This document shows, one piece after another, positions 1-4,698 of a DNA stretch of 7,672 nucleotides. The stretch is taken from assembly GCA_964561525.1 (NCBI GenBank), contig CAZLPY010000051.1, positions 1 through 7,672 on the forward strand, in the 5' to 3' direction. Under the pieces are notes generated by a model. The model ran no database searches and had not been told where the DNA came from. It saw only the letters and a list, made by a program, of their open reading frames with translations. Made by a program: the position numbers and the translations under genes. Source of the DNA: CAZLPY01 sp964561525. Lineage in GTDB: Bacteria; Patescibacteriota; UBA1384; CAJBMM01. The number at the start of each line of letters is the position of its first letter. Position 1 is the first letter of the stretch.

Positions 1-134
1 TAATGGCACGATTTTCGTTTAATACCAACTGACGCGGCAATGGCGGAAACGGTCGCACCTCCACTAGAGAGCAGGGCTAGGTAAACGTTAGCCTCCCACT
101 CACTCAAACCAAATTGTGTCAATAGTTGTTCCAT
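1..134 (-). CDS. TrmB-like winged-helix regulator, second copy (5' part only)
   Basis: The 3' part lies beyond the left edge; 44 codons are visible. The start ATG (134-132) lies inside the last codons of the upstream regulator, overlapping it by 16 nt in a different frame, which suggests translational coupling. The visible product begins MEQLLTQFGLSEWEANVYLA and goes on through a helix-turn-helix (about residues 25-42, ending GIKRKSCH). This lines up without gaps with residues 10-47 of the neighbouring regulator (LGLTQKEALVYYALLLLKKG...GLKRPTV), so the two are paralogues. In TrmB-family proteins this N-terminal winged helix binds DNA and a C-terminal domain senses a ligand; only the DNA-binding part can be judged here. 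No separate Shine-Dalgarno is evident, in keeping with coupling. The family call is good; the ligand and targets are unknown. Confidence 0.75.
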   Translation of the reverse strand, partial: MEQLLTQFGLSEWEANVYLALLSSGGATVSAIAASVGIKRKSCH

Positions 135-760
135 AATGCCTGGTATACATCGTGTAATTGCTTATTCTTGAATGCGAAGAGCTGGGTTGTATCTCCTAAT
201 TGCATGAAAGCCACCTTGTCACTCCACAGTAGGAGCACGATGTGGCTATCCAGCATTTTCCATTGTGGAGGGGTACCTAATTGATGTGATCGCTTATGGT
301 AATAGTGCCAATATGGTCCTAATACGTTGGATAATTGGTGTTCATCGCCGAGAAAATATGCTTGAGATTGTTCTCGAAGGCATTTTTCAAGCAAAACTTT
401 AATCGACCTCGCGGTTGAGTATACGCGTAAGCGAAGTTTATCCGCTCGTTGATCGTACAATGTTGTCATTTGCGGTGTATGTTTTTGGACCAGTTGCTCC
501 TGGCTCTGGATCAATCGTTTCAGGTGCTCGGTGGAGAGGGCATGGTAATCCCTGACTCCGCGATATGATGTGGCTCTCACCAATTTTTTCTTGACCAAAC
601 TTTCCAATACCAAATACACCGTGGGCCGCTTCAGGCCGCTCGCTTTAGCAATTGAAAGCGCCGTGCCTTTCTTAAGCAGTAATAGGGCATAATACACCAG
701 CGCTTCTTTTTGGGTTAGCCCGAGTAACTCAAGCTGACTAATGATCTGATCTTTTTGCAT
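119..760 (-). CDS. TrmB-family transcriptional regulator
   Basis: A 213-residue protein. Residues 1-75 form a winged helix with the TrmB signature: LELLGLTQKEALVYYALL as first helices, GTALSIAKASGLKRPTVY as helix-turn-helix, and a wing ending near YRGVRDYHAL. A helical linker (about 76-100) follows, then a mixed alpha/beta C-terminal domain. The latter ends in a strand-rich segment (SHIVLLLWSDKVAFMQLG) and a final helix ending ALWNNY, the layout of the degenerate phospholipase-D-like C-terminal domain seen in many TrmB proteins. It is on the short side for the family. TrmB proteins are cytoplasmic DNA-binding regulators, mostly known from archaea and from CPR bacteria, often responding to sugars; a sugar ligand is not shown here. 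A minus-strand promoter (797-825) gives a leader of about 30 nt. The stop overlaps the start of a paralogous second regulator. It faces the 862-1656 gene divergently. Confidence 0.85.
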   Translation of the reverse strand: MQKDQIISQLELLGLTQKEALVYYALLLLKKGTALSIAKASGLKRPTVYLVLESLVKKKLVRATSYRGVRDYHALSTEHLKRLIQSQEQLVQKHTPQMTTLYDQRADKLRLRVYSTARSIKVLLEKCLREQSQAYFLGDEHQLSNVLGPYWHYYHKRSHQLGTPPQWKMLDSHIVLLLWSDKVAFMQLGDTTQLFAFKNKQLHDVYQALWNNY

Positions 761-772
761 TTGACGTTATTT

Positions 773-801
773 TTAACATCATTTCTACTATCAAATACTA
801 T
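773..801 (+). promoter_or_regulatory. Candidate rightward promoter for the winged-helix/zinc-ribbon gene
   Basis: TTAACA (773-778), a 17-bp spacer and TACTAT (796-801) make a plausible but weaker sigma70-type promoter. A second possible -10 is TACAAT (806-811) without a good -35. The -35 sits in a short inverted repeat, GTTA-4-TAAC (766-777), that could be an operator, and the hexamer ACGTTA occurs twice (764-769 and 802-807). Which element is used cannot be settled from sequence. Confidence 0.4.
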
Positions 802-825
802 ACGTTACAATGCAGTGTTCGTCAA
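797..825 (-). promoter_or_regulatory. Sigma70-type promoter for the TrmB pair
   Basis: Read on the minus strand, TTGACG (825-820) is followed by a 17-bp spacer and TATAGT (802-797); each hexamer differs from consensus at one position. The predicted transcript start is near 790, giving a leader of about 30 nt before the ATG at 760. The -10 box occupies the same bases as the candidate -10 box of the opposite promoter. Confidence 0.65.
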
Positions 826-841
826 CATGAGGACGATATCC

Positions 842-851
842 AAGGAAGGGG
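842..851 (+). promoter_or_regulatory. Ribosome binding site that selects a TTG start
   Basis: The purine run AAGGAAGGGG ends 10 nt before the TTG at 862. The next in-frame starts, ATG at 883 and ATG at 901, lie 31 nt or more from this site, and the GAGG nearer to 883 leaves only 3 nt spacing. The TTG start is therefore preferred. Confidence 0.55.
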
Positions 852-861
852 TACCTGAACA

Positions 862-1656
862 TTGTCTAAGGACAGCGAGGATATGCGACGATCTAGAGCA
901 ATGAAAGAGCAGCATTGCATGGAACAGTTTGCCACCGCTATCGCCTCTGGGAATACGATTGCGGTCAAGGTGGCACTCGACCAATTTATCACTATTATCG
1001 CCTCGGAAGTGGTAAGAGGAGGAATAGAATGGGCGAGATTAATCCTTGATGTCCAGGTGCACCTCCAGCACATTGTGCAGGTTAACGATGAAATCAGTGC
1101 CGATATTGTGTCCCAGGTCAATCAATCGCTAAGCGGCTTGTTCATGCTCGCCAAAGCCGTCACTAACATTGAGGTTTCAGAGGAGACACGTGATTTCCTA
1201 GCGCGCACGCGGTATGCTCGGCAGATCTTAAAGTGTCTCGATGAGTTTGGAGATTTGCGATATACCGACATAAGGGCACTACTAGATCCGACACCGAATC
1301 CGAATGCGCTTACCTATACCTTGGTGCGATTGGTGAGTAATGGTCTCATCAGAAAAGGTTGTTCAAAACGATCCGACTACTTCATCACAGCCATTGGGAA
1401 GTTAGTACTTGCTGCGCCTAATTTGGAGGCTGACCTTCCTAAGGTTGCAGCGATGACCAAGCTCAGCATGAGGAGAGCCAACAACGAAAAACTGGAGCGC
1501 GTACAAAATGCGCTATTACCGTTTGGAGTTCCGTGGCATTACTATTGCGTCTCGTGTGGAAGTGAGGTTCAGCAATTGCCGTCAAACCACGCCGCTTCGG
1601 AGCGTAAATATCTTTGTGATGAGTGCCAGGAGCTGGCAGATAAAGGATGGATTTAA
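862..1656 (+). CDS. Unrecognised regulator-like protein: helical domain, winged helix, C-terminal zinc ribbon
   Basis: A 264-residue protein that I cannot assign to a named family. Residues about 15-105 look all-helical. Residues about 117-183 resemble a winged helix: a first helix RYARQILKCLDEFGDLRYTDI, a recognition-helix-like segment NALTYTLVRLVSNGLIRKG, and a wing ending SDYFITAIGKLVLA. The C-terminus has two CxxC knuckles, C229/C232 and C252/C255, 19 residues apart, with H243 between them: a probable structural zinc ribbon. Taken together this suggests a DNA-binding regulator, but the target is unknown. It is divergent from the TrmB-like pair across a 101-bp promoter region, so cross-regulation is a fair inference. 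Translation probably starts at TTG 862 behind a strong Shine-Dalgarno; ATG 883 or 901 would trim only a disordered-looking N-terminus. The gene stands alone and ends just before an intrinsic terminator. Confidence 0.75.
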   Translation: MSKDSEDMRRSRAMKEQHCMEQFATAIASGNTIAVKVALDQFITIIASEVVRGGIEWARLILDVQVHLQHIVQVNDEISADIVSQVNQSLSGLFMLAKAVTNIEVSEETRDFLARTRYARQILKCLDEFGDLRYTDIRALLDPTPNPNALTYTLVRLVSNGLIRKGCSKRSDYFITAIGKLVLAAPNLEADLPKVAAMTKLSMRRANNEKLERVQNALLPFGVPWHYYCVSCGSEVQQLPSNHAASERKYLCDECQELADKGWI

Positions 1657-1661
1657 CTTAT

Positions 1662-1700
1662 GGGCGTGGGTCAAAAAACTCACGTCCAATTTTAGTTTTA
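1662..1700 (+). terminator. Rho-independent terminator after the zinc-ribbon gene
   Basis: Arms GGGCGTGGGT (1662-1671) and ACTCACGTCC (1678-1687) pair over 10 bp, including two G-U pairs, around a CAAAAA loop. The stem is followed by the U-rich tract AATTTTAGTTTTA. It starts 5 nt after the stop codon at 1654-1656 and separates this gene from the metG locus. Confidence 0.75.
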
Positions 1701-1702
1701 AA

Positions 1703-1732
1703 TTAATAATGCGAGTGAGTACAAAATATGCT
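1703..1732 (+). promoter_or_regulatory. Candidate promoter for the metG locus
   Basis: TTAATA (1703-1708), an 18-bp spacer and TATGCT (1727-1732) each match four of six consensus bases. The start site would be near 1739-1740, only a few bases before the GTG at 1744, so the first ORF would be almost leaderless. It is the only reasonable candidate between the terminator and metG. Moderate to weak support. Confidence 0.35.
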
Positions 1733-1743
1733 AGAGTACAGGT

Positions 1744-1860
1744 GTGAAATTCTTTATTACCACCCCTATTTATTACGTAAATGATAAGCCGCATGCCCTC
1801 CTTCGCACAAGGCTACGGAAGGGCAGTGGGGTTTTACATCGATCGAGGCATTTAATATGA
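1744..1860 (+). pseudogene. Second, diverged copy of the metG 5' end (remnant or leader ORF)
   Basis: An open frame of 38 codons from GTG 1744 to TGA 1858-1860. Its first 17 residues, MKFFITTPIYYVNDKPH, match the start of the intact MetG downstream (MKFFITTPIYYVNDRPH) at all but one position. At DNA level 14 of 51 bases differ; ten codons differ only by a synonymous third-base change, and the one replacement is K to R. This is how two separately evolving, functional metG genes would differ, not how a fresh duplication would look. Similarity stops after PH-A, just where the HIGH catalytic motif should follow, and the frame then runs through a GC-rich hairpin. The last codons overlap the real metG start as ATGA (1857-1860). 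I read it as the stump of a displaced metG allele, possibly still translated and coupled to metG. A regulatory leader ORF or an assembly join are alternatives. Confidence 0.7.
1795..1824. repeat. Imperfect palindromic hairpin element at the end of the metG remnant
   Basis: A 30-bp GC-rich segment with complementary ends: GCCCT (1795-1799) with AGGGC (1820-1824), or in another register CCTTC (1800-1804) with GAAGG (1818-1822). It begins exactly where similarity to metG is lost, as expected for an inserted REP-like palindrome or a recombination scar. No second copy occurs in this window. A TTTT run follows 7 nt later, too short and too distant to call a terminator. Confidence 0.5.
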
Positions 1861-3353
1861 AGTTCTTCATTACTACTCCGATATACTACGTAAACGATCG
1901 ACCCCACGTTGGGCATGCGTATGTTACGCTCGCTGCCGATATTTTAGCTCGGTATCATCGTTTGATCGGTGATGATGTGTTTTTTTTGACTGGGACTGAT
2001 GAACACGGGGCTAAGATTGCCGAAGCGGCGGCGAAGGCCGGTAAGAAGCCGCAAGTCTTTGCTGATGAAGTCTCGCAGCAATTTAAGGATGCCTGGAAAA
2101 CGCTTGATATATCATACGACCGGTTTATTCGCACCACTGAGCCGGATCATCTTAAAACAGTCGAAGATTTTTTGCGTCGCCTGCATGACAGTAAGTTTGT
2201 GTACAAAGGCGAATATCGCGGTCTGTATTGTCGCGGATGCGAGGAGTTTAAAAAGCCCAGTGATTTAGTGAATGGGAAATGTCCGATTCACTTGACTGCT
2301 GCGGAACAACTATCCGAGCCGGCCTATTTTTTTAAGTTGTCGGCGTTCCAGACCGAATTAATTACATTAATTTCATCTGATGAGCTTCGGGTTCTGCCGC
2401 TCATTCGGAAACACGAAGTACTGGGGTTTTTGGAAGGGCAGCCGCTGGAGGACATCGCTATAAGCCGTGCAAACGTGGCCTGGGGCGTTCCGCTGCCCTG
2501 GGACAATGATCACACCGTGTACGTGTGGGTAGATGCATTAATCAACTACTACACTGCTAGGGGCACCTACTGGCCTCCTACCTGGCATCTGTTGGGCAAA
2601 GACATTATCCGATTTCATTGTGTAATTTGGCCTGCACTACTGCTGGCGATCGGCGAGCCCTTGCCAAAAAACTTTTTTGTACACGGGTTTTTCACGATCA
2701 ACGGTCAAAAAATTAGTAAAAGTTTGGGTAACGCCATCGATCCATCGGAAATCATTAAAAAATATGGGCGAGAGGCCCTACGATATTATTTATTCCGAGC
2801 GTTTCCATTTGGTGGCGACGGCGATTTTTCACCCTCTTTACTGGGCGAAGCCTATACTGGCGGATTGGCGAATGAGCTAGGCAATTTGGTGCAACGAGTA
2901 CTAGTAATGACCGAAAAATATCGTGGCGGTGTCGTGCCTCATGTGGGTGCGCGATCAAGCAACGTTGAAACGGCTATTGTAGCGGATGTGTGGAGTCACT
3001 ACGGGGAAGCGCTGCAGAGTGTGAAATTAGACGAGGCTTTTCGGGCGGTCTGGGACTTGGTGCGATTTGCCAATCAGCGTATTGACGAGGTACGGCCATG
3101 GGATTTAGCCAAGACTGATCAAGAGGCACTCGATGAAGCGCTGTACGAACTGCTTGAGATCATACGGCACTTAAGTGTGTTGCTGACCCCGTTATTACCG
3201 GATACCGCACAGAAAATTTGTGAACTGCTACACATTCCGTTTTATGCGAAGCTTAGTGCAGCCCAATTTGAACAGGCAAAACAGTGGGGTGAATTAAAGG
3301 CTGGTGCAGCGGTAAGCGTCGGCGAGGTATTATTCCCGCGCATTGATGTATGA
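1857..3353 (+). CDS. metG: Methionyl-tRNA synthetase
   Basis: A complete class I aminoacyl-tRNA synthetase of 498 residues that attaches methionine to tRNA-Met in the cytoplasm using ATP. The HIGH motif is HVGH (17-20) and the KMSKS loop is KISKS (285-289). The connective domain has one zinc knuckle: C125, C128, C142, H145 (YCRGC...GKCPIH). Other family marks are TGTDEHG near residue 46, YVWVDALINYYT, and HLLGKDIIRFHCVIWPALLL. The anticodon-binding helical domain fills the last third (about 330-490), including VRPWDLAK. There is no C-terminal tRNA-binding appendix, which is normal for the short form. ATG 1857 has GAGG (1845-1848) 8 nt upstream, and also overlaps the stop of the short ORF carrying a second metG start. 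The gene is followed by a repeat region, not by a visible terminator. Confidence 0.97.
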   Translation: MKFFITTPIYYVNDRPHVGHAYVTLAADILARYHRLIGDDVFFLTGTDEHGAKIAEAAAKAGKKPQVFADEVSQQFKDAWKTLDISYDRFIRTTEPDHLKTVEDFLRRLHDSKFVYKGEYRGLYCRGCEEFKKPSDLVNGKCPIHLTAAEQLSEPAYFFKLSAFQTELITLISSDELRVLPLIRKHEVLGFLEGQPLEDIAISRANVAWGVPLPWDNDHTVYVWVDALINYYTARGTYWPPTWHLLGKDIIRFHCVIWPALLLAIGEPLPKNFFVHGFFTINGQKISKSLGNAIDPSEIIKKYGREALRYYLFRAFPFGGDGDFSPSLLGEAYTGGLANELGNLVQRVLVMTEKYRGGVVPHVGARSSNVETAIVADVWSHYGEALQSVKLDEAFRAVWDLVRFANQRIDEVRPWDLAKTDQEALDEALYELLEIIRHLSVLLTPLLPDTAQKICELLHIPFYAKLSAAQFEQAKQWGELKAGAAVSVGEVLFPRIDV

Positions 3354-3368
3354 TTGTCGAGAATGGAA

Positions 3369-3482
3369 TGAACGACTACAGAGTAAAACGATGATGGTTA
3401 GGAACGAAGTGAGTAACTACAGAGCGAAGCGATGATTGTTATGAACGCAGTGAGTAACTACAGAGTAAAACGATGATGGTTG
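3369..3482 (+). repeat. Left block of about 41-bp tandem repeat units (three units)
   Basis: Three related units follow the metG stop: 3369-3400 (32 bp, 9 bp shorter internally), 3401-3441 (41 bp) and 3442-3482 (41 bp). Each has the plan GAACG-AGTGAGTAACTACAGAG, then CGATGAT and GTT. Each 41-bp unit contains two half-units of about 20 bp (GAACGAAGTGA and GAGCGAAGCGA), so the array seems to have grown from a shorter motif. No start codon, ribosome site or convincing ORF accompanies it. Most of 3354-3820 is this repeat family; no gene is seen there. Confidence 0.85.
3411..3477 (+). repeat. 67-bp perfect direct repeat, left copy
   Basis: Identical over 67 bases to 3732-3798. It spans the end of one 41-bp unit and almost all of the next. 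The pair brackets the 42-bp array and the assembly gap. Confidence 0.9.
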
Positions 3483-3721
3483 TGAGCCCAAGCGAACAAC
3501 TAACGACCCTTGGGAGTATGGTTGTGAGCCCAAGCGAACAACTAACGACCCTTGGGAGTATGGTTGTGAGCCNNNNNNNNNNNNNNNNNNNNNNNNNNNN
3601 NNNNNNNNNNNNNNNNNNNNNNNNNNNNNNNNNNNNNNNNNNNNNNNNNNNNNNNNNNNNNNNNNNNNNNNNATGGTTGTGAGCCCAAGCGAACAACTAA
3701 CGACCCTTGGGAGTATGGTTG
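3483..3721 (+). repeat. 42-bp tandem array (minisatellite), interrupted by the assembly gap
   Basis: Full 42-bp units lie at 3483-3524, 3525-3566 and 3680-3721, with partial units at the gap edges, all identical where sequenced. The unit shares its ends with the flanking 41-bp units (TGA...CGAA...AACTA...ATGGTTG), so it is a diverged member of the same family that was then amplified. Each unit contains the inverted repeat CCCAAG-16-CTTGGG. The 42-bp period keeps reading frames open on both strands (14-residue period MVVSPSEQLTTLGS on plus), but nothing supports translation. The copy number is unknown. Confidence 0.85.
3573..3672. other. Assembly gap of exactly 100 N inside the tandem array
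   Basis: All bases are N. A round 100 is a placeholder and not a measured length. The 55 bases before the gap (3518-3572) are identical to the 55 bases after it (3673-3727), so the two contig ends are the same repeat sequence. If only array fills the gap, its true length must be 29 plus a multiple of 42, which 100 is not. Confidence 0.97.
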
Positions 3722-3800
3722 TGAGCCGCGCGAGTAACTACAGAGCGAAGCGATGATTGTTATGAACGCAGTGAGTAACTACAGAGTAAAACGATGATTG
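3722..3800 (+). repeat. Right block of about 41-bp repeat units
   Basis: Unit 3722-3762 starts like the 42-bp unit (TGAGCC) and continues like the unit at 3401-3441, so it is a junction hybrid. Unit 3763-3800 matches 3442-3482 and is clipped at its end. Together they mirror the order of the left block. The next gene starts about 20 bp later. Confidence 0.85.
3732..3798 (+). repeat. 67-bp perfect direct repeat, right copy
   Basis: Identical to 3411-3477. Such a pair can recombine and delete everything between them, including the 42-bp array. Confidence 0.9.
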
Positions 3801-3820
3801 ACTAAATAGAAGAGGGGCAG

Positions 3821-4678
3821 ATGTTAAGCGGATTGTTGGCATCACTCGGGTTTGCTGGGGGAGTGCTGATTGATAAATTTGAGTTATCAAAACGACGCAT
3901 GCCGATGCGGCAGTTTTTGCCCACGTTGTTTGTGACCCTGGCGGTTTTTACGGGCCTCGTTATTGTGATGATTCCAAGCACCTTTCACATTGGTGTTGCA
4001 GCGCTGTCGCTCCGCTATCTTTTTGCATTCGCGGCGATGATTTTGTTAGCGTTTGGATGGAACATCTATTACTATATCGGTTTAGCCAAAGAGGCGGTGG
4101 CCGAATTTGATCTTATTTTATTAACCGAGCCGCTGGTGACGATTGTGCTTGCGAGCATTTTTTTCGTCAATGAACGGAACCCGATTATTTTAATTCTGGC
4201 GCTCATAGCAGCTCTTGCCTTAATTATCGCTCATCTGCGGCACCGCAAAATCCGCCTCGATCACGCTGCATCCGGTTTGCTTATCTCAGTGCTGTTGATG
4301 TCCTTGGAAGTACTGGTAATTCGCATATTGTTGGATGCTTATTCTCCGGTAGCACTGTATTTTATGCGGGTAACGGTACTTGCAGTGATTTTTTGTATCA
4401 AGTTTAAGCCTCGCATTAGTATGAGCGCGTTGCCTGATATGCGGGTTGTGGCAGTTTCGGGAGCCTTTGGTGCTCTGCAGATGTTGGCTCGCTACGTTGG
4501 CTACTCTAGTGCTGGAATTGTGGTGACGACGTTGGCGCTGCTACTTGGGCCGGTGCTGGTTGAGATGATTAGCGTGCTGATTTTGCGTGAAAAAGTGACC
4601 TTAAAATCCGCCACGGCGTTCCTGGTGATATTACTATCCGTCGCATACGCTTCATTTATCCACGCTGCGTATCATTAA
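3821..4678 (+). CDS. EamA/DMT-superfamily membrane transporter
   Basis: A 285-residue, strongly hydrophobic protein with about ten predicted membrane helices, near 2-18, 32-51, 64-79, 82-90/97-115, 121-138, 150-170, 175-193, 208-224, 229-254 and 264-281. The two halves have the repeated EamA layout: each ends with a conserved-looking stretch in which a loop xxxE(R/K)xT/xP lies between the last two helices (FVNERNPIILI at 115-125 and ILREKVTLKSA at 254-264), and EPLVTIVLASI (103-113) parallels GPVLVEMISVL (243-253). EamA proteins export or import metabolites such as amino acids or nucleotides; the substrate cannot be predicted. ATG 3821 is preceded by the purine run AGAAGAGGGG (3808-3817). The gene lies directly after the repeat region, whose copy number may alter its distance from any metG promoter. 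It ends 20 nt before tatD. Confidence 0.88.
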   Translation: MLSGLLASLGFAGGVLIDKFELSKRRMPMRQFLPTLFVTLAVFTGLVIVMIPSTFHIGVAALSLRYLFAFAAMILLAFGWNIYYYIGLAKEAVAEFDLILLTEPLVTIVLASIFFVNERNPIILILALIAALALIIAHLRHRKIRLDHAASGLLISVLLMSLEVLVIRILLDAYSPVALYFMRVTVLAVIFCIKFKPRISMSALPDMRVVAVSGAFGALQMLARYVGYSSAGIVVTTLALLLGPVLVEMISVLILREKVTLKSATAFLVILLSVAYASFIHAAYH

Positions 4679-4689
4679 TTATCCTTAAT

Positions 4690-4695
4690 AAGGAG
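4690..4695 (+). promoter_or_regulatory. Shine-Dalgarno of tatD, within a small palindrome
   Basis: AAGGAG (4690-4695) is the strongest ribosome site in the window. It lies 3 nt before ATT 4699 and 6 nt before ATC 4702, while the nearest in-frame ATG is 75 nt away. It therefore argues for a non-canonical start. The site overlaps a short inverted repeat, CCTT-AAT-AAGG (4683-4693), which is too small to be a confident regulatory hairpin. Confidence 0.7.
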
Positions 4696-4698
4696 CAT

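Noticed and set aside
827..904. Short ORF from ATG 827 overlapping the start of the zinc-ribbon gene, ending in ATGA at 901
   Set aside because: Could be a coupled upstream ORF, but it has no ribosome site, and the TTG 862 start with a strong Shine-Dalgarno explains the gene better.
822..1121. 99-codon minus-strand open frame
   Set aside because: It is antisense to the start of the zinc-ribbon gene and has a low-complexity Ser/Thr/Cys-rich product with no domain.
1701..1856. T-box or S-box (SAM) riboswitch controlling metG
   Set aside because: The leader is largely the duplicated metG codons; no T-box sequence, specifier stem or SAM-riboswitch core can be seen, and no antiterminator/terminator pair.
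3439..3696. Open frames on both strands across the tandem array (3473-3682 plus, 3439-3696 minus)
   Set aside because: They are open only because the 42-bp unit is a multiple of three, they include 100 N, and they have no ribosome site.
3369..3800. CRISPR array
   Set aside because: Units are directly adjacent with no unique spacers, and they vary along the array; no cas genes are near.
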